A DNA stretch of 7,906 nt, taken from NCBI GenBank assembly GCA_945787595.1, contig CALZJV010000508.1, positions 1-7,906 on the forward strand, in the 5' to 3' direction. The translations under genes and the position numbers were made by a program. The DNA is from an uncultured Desulfobacterales bacterium (GTDB taxonomy: Bacteria; Desulfobacterota; Desulfobacteria; Desulfobacterales; JAFDCJ01). Shown here one piece after another: positions 1 to 4,777 of this stretch (the first letter of the stretch is position 1; each line of letters starts with the position of its first letter). A model generated the notes under the pieces. That model did not search any database. It was not told where the DNA came from and saw only the letters and a program-made list of their open reading frames with translations.

Positions 1-2
1 CA

Positions 3-689
3 ATGGCGTTATTGACCGGTTGCGGTGAGAATGAAAACATCATTCCAGCAAGCAGATTGACCAGCGGCCAAGTAACCTTGTCGTGGAACGACGTTCCGCA
101 GGCCGTTGCTTACAACGTGCATTTGTCGACAACACCGGGCGTCACCGCATTAAATGCATTTAAGATTCCGGATGTGACCAGCCCGATCACCATTACGGAT
201 TTAGAGCCCGGCACTACCTATTACTTTATCGTGATTGCGGTTGATGAATCAGGGCAGGGCAAGAATTCAAAGGAGGTTACTTACGCGGCCACCCCATTTC
301 CCGGGAATATCCATTTCAATGATTTTATAACGCCACTCCAACCGGATCAGAAGCCTGCAGCTGGGAAAGCCGATACGGTATCAGCTGGTGGTGTCAAATC
401 CCAAGACACCAAGAAGCACTCGCCGCCGGAACAACCAGCGCCCACTGTGGGTTACGGCAAGGTGACATTGGCCTGGGACAAGGTTTCGAACGCAACTTCC
501 TATAATATTTATTGGAGTAACAAAAAAGGGGTTACCAAGCGTAACGGGACCAAAATTTCTAATGTAAATTCCCCGCACACGATTACAGGCTTGAAAAAGG
601 GAATTACTTATTACTTTGTGGTCACTGCAGTGAATGAATCCGGTGAAAGCGAAGTGTCGGACAGTATTTCATTTACGGTTGACAAATAA
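3..689 (+). CDS. Lipoprotein with two fibronectin type III domains (5' end outside the window)
   Basis: The reading frame is open to the window edge, and its first visible residues, MALLTGCGEN, end in a lipobox (L-T-G-C). The signal peptide therefore probably starts upstream and Cys7 would be the lipidated residue of an exported lipoprotein. Two fibronectin type III domains follow, at about residues 22-96 and 152-226. Each has the VTL(S/A)W strand, a central AYN/SYN strand and the TYYF.V.AV(D/N)ESG strand. They resemble each other closely, pointing to internal duplication. The linker (about 97-150) is rich in Pro, Lys, Gln and Ser and looks disordered. FN3 repeats in bacterial exported proteins usually mediate binding or act as spacers. 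No catalytic domain is visible, so the substrate or partner is unknown. The true N-terminus cannot be determined here. The next gene on this strand starts 314 bp on, past two repeat elements. Confidence 0.85.
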   Translation: MALLTGCGENENIIPASRLTSGQVTLSWNDVPQAVAYNVHLSTTPGVTALNAFKIPDVTSPITITDLEPGTTYYFIVIAVDESGQGKNSKEVTYAATPFPGNIHFNDFITPLQPDQKPAAGKADTVSAGGVKSQDTKKHSPPEQPAPTVGYGKVTLAWDKVSNATSYNIYWSNKKGVTKRNGTKISNVNSPHTITGLKKGITYYFVVTAVNESGESEVSDSISFTVDK

Positions 690-705
690 TACCCTGAATT
701 CTGCA

Positions 706-824
706 TGAAAATTAATGAGAAGTTGAATAATATAAAATAACAACCGTTTGTGAGAATTTAAGCGTTAAAGCCAAATACCCAATAAGTAAAAAGGAAGATA
801 GTCGATTTTTCTCATTAATTTTCA
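706..824. repeat. Perfect 16-bp inverted repeat around an AT-rich core
   Basis: TGAAAATTAATGAGAA at 706-721 is repeated as its exact reverse complement at 809-824, leaving an 87-base AT-rich core with no ORF. It begins 16 bases after the lipoprotein stop codon. The spacing is too long for a classic terminator and there is no following T-run. It could be a small non-autonomous mobile element or a long-range structure. I see no clear target-site duplication at its ends. Confidence 0.7.
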
Positions 825-833
825 CCCTATGGG

Positions 834-930
834 CGAGCCGGAGGCTTTCATATGCTGCGTTATTAAGGGCTCGGCATAGTGAACTATAGCCTTACCCTTA
901 AGTGCCTTGCCTATGAAAGCCTCCGACTCG
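834..930. repeat. Long imperfect palindrome (REP/MITE-like)
   Basis: The outer arms at 834-852 (CGAGCCGGAGGCTTTCATA) and 912-930 are complementary at 18 of 19 positions. A second nested stem pairs TTAAGGG (863-869) with CCCTTAA (895-901). An apical stem pairs GGCATAG (873-879) with CTATAGCC (884-891), with one bulged base. The whole 97-base unit could fold into one interrupted hairpin on either strand. No ORF is present. It starts ten bases after the 16-bp inverted repeat ends and lies 73 bases before the SRAP start codon. Confidence 0.75.
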
Positions 931-1003
931 TTCAAAATCCAGGGGAACCGTGGCGCAGAACAATTGAGAGACAGGACAAATCGCTAAACGAGAGGTGATG
1001 ATG

Positions 1004-1678
1004 ATGTGCGGCAGATTCGTAGGATTTCGCAGCCTGGAGGAGCTAAAAGAAATTTATCCTATTGACAGGGCGGCATGTGAAGTTGTGGCGAACTATAACG
1101 TCGCGCCCTCCCAGGAGGTCCTTGTGCTTGTGAAGTATGCCGGTGAAAACTGGCTCGACAGATTCCATTGGGGTCTTGTGCCTTTCTGGGCAAAGGACAT
1201 TTCCATCGGCAACAGAATGATAAACGCTCGTTCGGAATCAATTGCCGAAAAGCCGAGTTTTCGCAATGCATTCAAAAAACGCAGATGTCTGATACTGGCA
1301 GATGGATTCTATGAATGGAAAGGGGAAAAGGGACACAAGCAGCCGGTGTTTATCACCCTGCCGGACAAAAAACCGTTTGCATTTGCAGGACTTTGGGAAA
1401 GCTGGAATAATAAGGATGCTGAGGAAGCCGTCTACAAATCATGTACCATCATAACGACGCGGGCCAGTGAATCAATCCGCGATATTCATCACCGAATGCC
1501 GGTGATCCTGAAAGCGGAGGTATACGAACACTGGCTTGAGCCGGCAAATCAAAATATTACAGAATTGGAGGGCATCCTCAAGGATGACATTTGTACGGAG
1601 TTTGTTAGTTATTCTGTGTCAAAACAGGTTAATTCGACACGCAATAACGACCCCTCCTGTGTTGAACCTAAGAATTGA
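1004..1678 (+). CDS. SRAP-family abasic-site processing protein (YedK/HMCES type)
   Basis: SRAP proteins protect abasic sites in single-stranded DNA by forming a covalent thiazolidine crosslink through Cys2, which becomes N-terminal after Met removal. Four in-frame start codons lie in a row (GTG 995, ATG 998, 1001, 1004). I choose 1004 because only that start gives M-C-G-R-F with Cys at position 2, and because AGAGG at 991-995 then sits 8 bases upstream. The 224-residue product matches the family length. Residues corresponding to the active site are present: Cys2, Asn74 (in MINARSES), Glu104 (in DGFYEW) and His162 (in HHRMPVIL). NYNVAPSQ (30-37) and WGLVPFWA (56-63) are further family signatures. 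The protein acts in DNA damage tolerance at stalled forks. No recognisable SOS box is visible upstream. It stands alone, converging with the next gene. Confidence 0.95.
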   Translation: MCGRFVGFRSLEELKEIYPIDRAACEVVANYNVAPSQEVLVLVKYAGENWLDRFHWGLVPFWAKDISIGNRMINARSESIAEKPSFRNAFKKRRCLILADGFYEWKGEKGHKQPVFITLPDKKPFAFAGLWESWNNKDAEEAVYKSCTIITTRASESIRDIHHRMPVILKAEVYEHWLEPANQNITELEGILKDDICTEFVSYSVSKQVNSTRNNDPSCVEPKN

Positions 1679-1727
1679 CCGATTGGCAACTTTGTCCGCA
1701 ACACTTTTTGCGAGACATCCGTGTGGT

Positions 1728-2018
1728 TTACATGGAATCGTACTCATAAATCTCGTATTGAGTTTCTTGCCCCAGCAATTGATCAATTTTGTTCTGGATC
1801 TCTGATCGTTCTTCGCTTTGAAACCATTGGTTCCAATAATGAACCGATTGCCATTTAGTGACCACCAGACTTTCTCCGGGTTTATCGAACCGTTTCAGCG
1901 TTTCTCCGGTTATATATCCCGGTTTACCCATGGACATTGATCTCAGTTTAATGATCAATACCATCACGTCTTTTTTCTTGTCTTGCGGTATATTTCTTCT
2001 TACATGAATTCTGATCAT
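1728..2018 (-). CDS. Antibiotic biosynthesis monooxygenase (ABM)-like small protein
   Basis: The 96-residue product resembles the ABM dimeric alpha/beta-barrel (ferredoxin-like) fold. It begins with a beta strand (MIRIHVRR), then a helix rich in Lys and Val, then GKPGYITGETL (31-41), VVTKWQS (52-58), YWNQWFQSEER (61-71) and a C-terminal strand (YEIYEY). The W...W..W.....R pattern is typical of ABM domains. Members include quinol or heme monooxygenases and stress proteins of unknown substrate, so no reaction can be assigned. A longer frame starts at 2042. I prefer the ATG at 2018 because GGAGA lies 7 bases before it and the fold begins there. The gene converges with the SRAP gene, 49 bp away. 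The SgcJ-like gene upstream on the same strand ends 170 bp away across a dyad element, so joint transcription is possible. Confidence 0.8.
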   Translation of the reverse strand: MIRIHVRRNIPQDKKKDVMVLIIKLRSMSMGKPGYITGETLKRFDKPGESLVVTKWQSVHYWNQWFQSEERSEIQNKIDQLLGQETQYEIYEYDSM

Positions 2019-2062
2019 CTTCCTGTCTCCTTCCTTCGGCATTCGATATAGTCACGATGCCG

Positions 2063-2117
2063 GCATCCGGCTCATAGGCCTGAAAGTCGGAGTAAGAGTA
2101 TACTGCGAGCCGGAGGC
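2063..2117. repeat. Dyad element sharing a 13-bp word with the 834-930 palindrome
   Basis: GCATCCGGCTC (2063-2073) pairs with GAGCCGGAGGC (2107-2117) at 10 of 11 positions around a 33-base loop. GCGAGCCGGAGGC at 2105-2117 is identical to 833-845, in the same orientation. The shared word suggests a dispersed intergenic repeat family. It lies between two small minus-strand genes, where it could shape a processed transcript. Confidence 0.6.
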
Positions 2118-2133
2118 CAGGGCGGGCCGAAAC

Positions 2134-2161
2134 GAATTAGAAACTCGACTGTCTCTAATTC
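2134..2161. terminator. Hairpin downstream of the SgcJ-like gene
   Basis: GAATTAGAAAC (2134-2144) and GTCTCTAATTC (2151-2161) pair at 10 of 11 positions around a 6-base loop. The hairpin lies 28 bases past the stop of the minus-strand SgcJ-like gene. No T-run follows it on that strand, so termination activity is uncertain. It could instead be an mRNA-stabilising stem. Confidence 0.35.
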
Positions 2162-2188
2162 TCAGACACGATACGGTTTTTCTTTTGA

Positions 2189-2593
2189 CTAATCTCCCTG
2201 CGGAGACAGGCTGCTGGTCCAAATGTCACGATGCAGTTTCCACTGCCCGGCCAGCTGCTTCCAGATAACTAAATACTTTCCCCTATCCAAGACATTTCCG
2301 GACTCACCTCTTAAGGTGTATTTGCCTACATCGATCGCGGTATCCCCGTGTCCTTCCACTTCAATCGTCTCGAGCTTTGCCGACTTAATTCCCATGTCCA
2401 TGACGCCTTGCCAAAAGTTCTGAATCGCCTCATTTCCGGTAACAAAGTCACTTCCGGCCGGCAAAAGCTGCCCGTTTTCCGTATAAAGATCAGCCAGAGC
2501 GGCTGCATCACCTCGATTGAAGGTTGCCATAAACACCTCGTTAGCAGCTTTTATGGCTGCTTGAACCTCGGTTGAAGTACCCTGGTTAGTCAT
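2189..2593 (-). CDS. SgcJ/EcaC-family (SnoaL/DUF4440-like) NTF2-fold protein
   Basis: The 134-residue product has the NTF2-like cone fold of the SgcJ/EcaC group. An N-terminal helix (EVQAAIKAANEVFMATFNRGDAA) is followed by LADLYTENGQLLPAG (33-47), a family hallmark. Next come GNEAIQNFWQGVMDMGIKSAKL (53-74) and three strands ending in RGKYLVIWKQLAGQWKLHRDIW (104-125). No signal peptide is visible, so a cytoplasmic location is likely. Members are often annotated as oxidoreductases or polyketide-type enzymes, but few have a proven substrate, so no reaction is assigned. The ATG at 2593 is preceded by a strong AAGGAGGT seven bases upstream. A long 330-bp upstream region with promoter-like elements suggests regulated expression. 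The ABM-like gene follows on the same strand. Confidence 0.88.
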   Translation of the reverse strand: MTNQGTSTEVQAAIKAANEVFMATFNRGDAAALADLYTENGQLLPAGSDFVTGNEAIQNFWQGVMDMGIKSAKLETIEVEGHGDTAIDVGKYTLRGESGNVLDRGKYLVIWKQLAGQWKLHRDIWTSSLSPQGD

Positions 2594-2662
2594 GATTATT
2601 ACCTCCTTGTGTATCCTAAATTAGTTCTACCCTAGACGATCGTAAACAAAACGGGATTGGTA

Positions 2663-2685
2663 TTTATATGTTTGATTTCTCAAAC
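2663..2685 (-). promoter_or_regulatory. Dyad GTTTGA-N4-TCAAAC abutting a -10-like TATAAA
   Basis: The perfect inverted repeat GTTTGA (2670-2675) / TCAAAC (2680-2685) sits one base upstream, in the minus-strand direction, of TATAAA (2668-2663). This is about 70 bases before the SgcJ-like start codon. No good -35 box matches it, so an activator-dependent promoter or an operator is possible. The half-site spacing is 4, not the 6 expected of FNR/CRP-type TTGA-TCAA sites. Confidence 0.4.
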
Positions 2686-2831
2686 AAAGTGACTGATTTT
2701 TCAGGCAGTAGACAGCAGGTGAATTCCGGTTCTTGATCAGACTCGGCCGAATGAAATCCAGATTTAGGTCAATATTTCATTGAAAGTGAAATTGAGTTTG
2801 GCTTTTATGAGCGATACGACGCATCGAATTA

Positions 2832-2860
2832 TTTCTATTCAGAATTGTTGCGATTGTCAA
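2832..2860 (-). promoter_or_regulatory. Candidate sigma70 promoter toward the SgcJ-like gene
   Basis: On the minus strand TTGACA (2860-2855) is a perfect -35 box. A 17-base spacer leads to TAGAAA (2837-2832), which matches the -10 consensus at 4 of 6 positions. It would give a 5' UTR of roughly 230 bases for the SgcJ-like gene, long enough to hold regulatory structure. Confidence 0.4.
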
Positions 2861-2862
2861 GA

Positions 2863-2886
2863 TAAAACCAAGGAATGCCGGTTTTA
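2863..2886 (-). terminator. Weak hairpin downstream of the MFS transporter gene
   Basis: TAAAACC (2863-2869) and GGTTTTA (2880-2886) form a perfect 7-bp stem with a 10-base loop, about 40 bases past the MFS stop codon. The stem is AT-rich and no U-tract follows on the minus strand, so it is at best a weak terminator. Confidence 0.3.
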
Positions 2887-2923
2887 CCGCTTTGAGGAGG
2901 ATACAATATTCAATTTTCAATAA

Positions 2924-4219
2924 TCAATAGTCAATTCCGGCTCGTCCGGGTTGGGAAACACCCTGGCGCTCTTCTTTTATTAAAAGAGCACACGTAACTG
3001 CAACCAAACACATGGCTGCCGAAATGACAAAAATGAGCCGGTAGCTGCCCGTTTCGTCAAAAAGCATTCCACCCATGTAGGCCCAAAAACCGCCGGCCAG
3101 GTGATGCACAGTTGTCGCAAAGCCGGAAAGAAGGCCCACATGAGACAACCCATACAGTCGGCCCATCAGGGTTGCAGTGAGTGGGGCTGTTATCAGAAAA
3201 GTGAATCCGAACAGAAGTGCAAAGATATAGAAGCTGAGTTCATTCGGGTATTTCAATATCAATATGTAGACGATGAACCGCAGCACAAATGTCAATGCGA
3301 TCGGGCATCGATTTCCAAACCGATCCGATGCAGGACCGGCAATCAAGATACCCCCCAAACTGAACAAACCAAAAAAGGCCAGTATATTGCCGGCTGCTTT
3401 GAAGGTGATGCCGAAATCTGTTAAAAAGGCCACAAGATGAACAGCCACCAGAAAGTCACCGCTGCCGCAGACGAACATAATGACCAGAAATAGCCAGAAT
3501 GAAGACGTGCGCAAAGCCATCCTGAGACCGAGGTCTTCCGGCCTTTTTCCTAAGGTGCTGCTGGAAGCTCCCGGTCCGGTGGGCACCTGCTCGTTTCGGC
3601 CATATGGCTGAAGGCCGAGATCTGCGGGATTGCCCCGGATAACGGTAAGACACAGCAAGGTATTTACCGCCATCATGATGACTCCGATGAGGGCATAGGA
3701 TATTCTCCAACCATGGTTCGAAGCGATAGCGGTAAATACCGGTACCAGTAAAAATTGCCCGATACAGTTACCCGAAATTGCCAGGCTGATGGCCAGTCCC
3801 CGCCGTTTTTCAAACCAGTTGGTCATCAATGCAGCCACCAGGGGGATGGAAGCACCGCCAAATCCGATGGCTGCCAGCACGCCATAGCAAATATAAAATT
3901 GCCAGAGGGAATCGATCAAAGCGATGCCGACATAACCGGCCGACATGAAAAGGGTTGAAACCAGGATGACCCATTTGGGACCGTAGCGGTCATAGAGCCT
4001 ACCGCCGATGCTCATGGTGAGTGCAAAAAACGTCATGTTCATGAAAAAGGCTGAAGAAAGGGAAGTGCGATTCCACCCCAAGTCGGCAAGCATGGGTTTG
4101 AACATGACACTGAAGGCGTAGCGTGCACCCGATTGGAAAAAGAGGATGAAAAAGCAGGCGCACAGAATATACCACCCGAAAAACAGATAAGATTTGCTGG
4201 AGGGCTGTCCGGACATCAT
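2924..4219 (-). CDS. Major facilitator superfamily transporter (monocarboxylate/oxalate-formate antiporter-like)
   Basis: The 431-residue, strongly hydrophobic product fits a 12-helix MFS transporter of the inner membrane. Numbered from the ATG at 4219, the first helix spans about 11-30. Motif A between helices 2 and 3 is GGRLYDRYGPK (72-82). NWFEKRRGLAISLAISG (134-150) is typical of the monocarboxylate-transporter and oxalate:formate-antiporter branch, as is NPADLGLQPYG (197-207) at the start of the central cytoplasmic loop (about 197-238). A second motif-A-like element, GPASDRFGNR (295-304), opens the C-terminal half. The substrate is probably an organic anion, but the sequence does not settle it. 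The frame is open to a GTG at 4234. I prefer ATG 4219 or 4216 because a candidate leader ORF ends exactly there. The gene is divergent from the aldo/keto reductase, which might act on a transported compound. Confidence 0.92.
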   Translation of the reverse strand: MMSGQPSSKSYLFFGWYILCACFFILFFQSGARYAFSVMFKPMLADLGWNRTSLSSAFFMNMTFFALTMSIGGRLYDRYGPKWVILVSTLFMSAGYVGIALIDSLWQFYICYGVLAAIGFGGASIPLVAALMTNWFEKRRGLAISLAISGNCIGQFLLVPVFTAIASNHGWRISYALIGVIMMAVNTLLCLTVIRGNPADLGLQPYGRNEQVPTGPGASSSTLGKRPEDLGLRMALRTSSFWLFLVIMFVCGSGDFLVAVHLVAFLTDFGITFKAAGNILAFFGLFSLGGILIAGPASDRFGNRCPIALTFVLRFIVYILILKYPNELSFYIFALLFGFTFLITAPLTATLMGRLYGLSHVGLLSGFATTVHHLAGGFWAYMGGMLFDETGSYRLIFVISAAMCLVAVTCALLIKEERQGVSQPGRAGIDY

Positions 4220-4302
4220 CCCATTCCACACCACGAATTAAGCCTATTTGCCGGGTAGGGCCGCAAGAAGTTGGTGAGTGCTCGATTTCGAATTTTAGTC
4301 AT
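4216..4302 (-). CDS. Possible 28-codon leader ORF coupled to the MFS start
   Basis: An ATG at 4302, preceded by GGGAG 8 bases upstream, opens a 28-codon frame (MTKIRNRALTNFLRPYPANR, then LNSWCGMG). It stops at a TGA (4218-4216) that overlaps the transporter's first ATG as ATGA and lies within TGATG for its second ATG. The transporter start itself has only a poor ribosome binding site (GGAAT). This arrangement is typical of translational coupling. The peptide is basic, has no membrane segment and is not one I recognise. The ORF may be chance, since it is short and codon bias cannot be judged. Confidence 0.4.
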   Translation of the reverse strand: MTKIRNRALTNFLRPYPANRLNSWCGMG

Positions 4303-4342
4303 TTGCTTTACTCCCTAGAAAGATCGGTCAATGGCAAACATA

Positions 4343-4365
4343 AAGCATCAATGCTGAAGCATCAA
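4343..4365. repeat. AAGCATCAA direct repeat and dyad in the divergent regulatory region
   Basis: AAGCATCAA occurs at 4343-4351 and again at 4357-4365, and AAAGCATC recurs at 4414-4421. The first copy is part of a dyad, AGCAT-CA-ATGCT (4344-4355). The copies sit between the divergent MFS and aldo/keto reductase genes, where regulator binding sites would be expected. I cannot assign a regulator. Confidence 0.35.
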
Positions 4366-4421
4366 GAAGAAATTAGATCTGAAAAGCTGTGATAGGCTGA
4401 CCGAATTCAATTGAAAGCATC

Positions 4422-4449
4422 TTGACTCGCATGAATAAATGGGTATCGT
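4422..4449 (+). promoter_or_regulatory. Candidate promoter for the aldo/keto reductase gene
   Basis: TTGACT (4422-4427) matches the -35 consensus at 5 of 6 positions. A 16-base spacer leads to TATCGT (4444-4449), which matches the -10 consensus at 4 of 6. It lies about 47 bases before the GTG start. The third AAGCATC word abuts the -35 box, which would suit an activator or repressor site. Confidence 0.35.
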
Positions 4450-4495
4450 AATCTGTAGGTGGACATAAAACCGAAATTTTTGAAAGGAATTTAAC

Positions 4496-4777
4496 GTGAT
4501 TTGTGGATATGCAACCGTAGCTGCTACCAAAGCCTTTGCGCAACAACATCACTCGCTATCTGTCAGCGGAATCGGGACAACGGGGCTGACCGTAAGCCAG
4601 GCAGGATTTGGATGCTACCGCGTCAGCACCGGCGTGGCCCACCACAAAACCGCACTGCAAAAAGCTTTGTGTGAAGGCATCAACCTAATCGACACCAGCT
4701 CAAACTATGCCGATGGAGGCTCCGAAAGTCTGGTCGGAGAGGTACTGGAAAATCTGATCACCGGGATAAAATCGTAG
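4496..4777 (+). CDS. Aldo/keto reductase, N-terminal fragment (frameshifted gene)
   Basis: This 93-residue frame starts at a GTG with AAGGA eight bases upstream. After about 20 extra residues it reads as the start of an aldo/keto reductase: a strand segment ending TTGLTVSQAGFGCYRVS (28-44), then EGINLIDTSSNYADGGSESL (60-79). That segment carries Asp66 and Tyr71 of the catalytic Asp-Tyr-Lys-His tetrad. It continues with LVGEVLENLIT and then leaves the family pattern at G-I-K-S-stop. The rest of the (alpha/beta)8 barrel continues in the -1 frame from 4765. Alone, this fragment lacks the catalytic Lys and His and could not be an active NAD(P)H-dependent reductase. It is best read together with the following frame as one interrupted gene of about 505 codons. 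Confidence 0.85.
   Translation: MICGYATVAATKAFAQQHHSLSVSGIGTTGLTVSQAGFGCYRVSTGVAHHKTALQKALCEGINLIDTSSNYADGGSESLVGEVLENLITGIKS
4756..4770 (+). other. Frameshift site splitting the aldo/keto reductase
   Basis: The bases ATCACCGGGATAAAATC read I-T-G-I-K in the upstream frame. With one extra C (ACCCGGG) they would read I-T-R-D-K-I-V-V-V-S-K, exactly what the family shows here (RDK then a strand ending in the catalytic Lys). A one-base loss in a CCC run is the simplest explanation. The A-run at 4768-4771 allows a single-tRNA -1 slip just before the TAG, but it is not a proper slippery heptamer. Confidence 0.8.

Larger units (their letters stand above)
2594..2923. other. 330-bp non-coding region upstream of the SgcJ-like gene
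   Basis: No credible gene is present. The region holds a minus-strand promoter candidate (2832-2860), a dyad next to a -10-like box (2663-2685), a weak hairpin (2863-2886), and a run of TCAAT-type words at 2908-2933 overlapping the end of the MFS gene. GAGGAGG at 2893-2899 resembles a plus-strand ribosome binding site, but no ATG/GTG/TTG start opens a usable frame behind it. Confidence 0.6.

Noticed and set aside
931..1003. LexA/SOS box upstream of the SRAP gene
   Set aside because: No convincing CTGT-N8-ACAG or GAAC-N4-GTTC type palindrome is present, although SOS-box consensus varies among deltaproteobacteria.
1059..1275. Minus-strand ORFs inside the SRAP gene
   Set aside because: They overlap a gene with clear catalytic motifs on the other strand, lack ribosome binding sites and show no protein family features.
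1536..1805. Plus-strand ORF of 89 codons across the end of the SRAP gene
   Set aside because: It overlaps both the SRAP and ABM-like coding sequences and its residues look like out-of-frame translation.
3101..3424. Plus-strand ORF of 107 codons inside the MFS gene
   Set aside because: Its composition is typical of the reverse complement of membrane-protein codons, with no family motif or start signal.
4343..4365. Start of a CRISPR array or iteron origin
   Set aside because: There are only two or three very short words, irregularly spaced, with no spacer structure and no cas or rep gene nearby.
4763..4777. Programmed -1 frameshifting at the reductase break
   Set aside because: Only a lone AAAA run is present in register, with no XXXYYYZ heptamer, and slipping there would omit the conserved R-D. 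A one-base deletion fits better.
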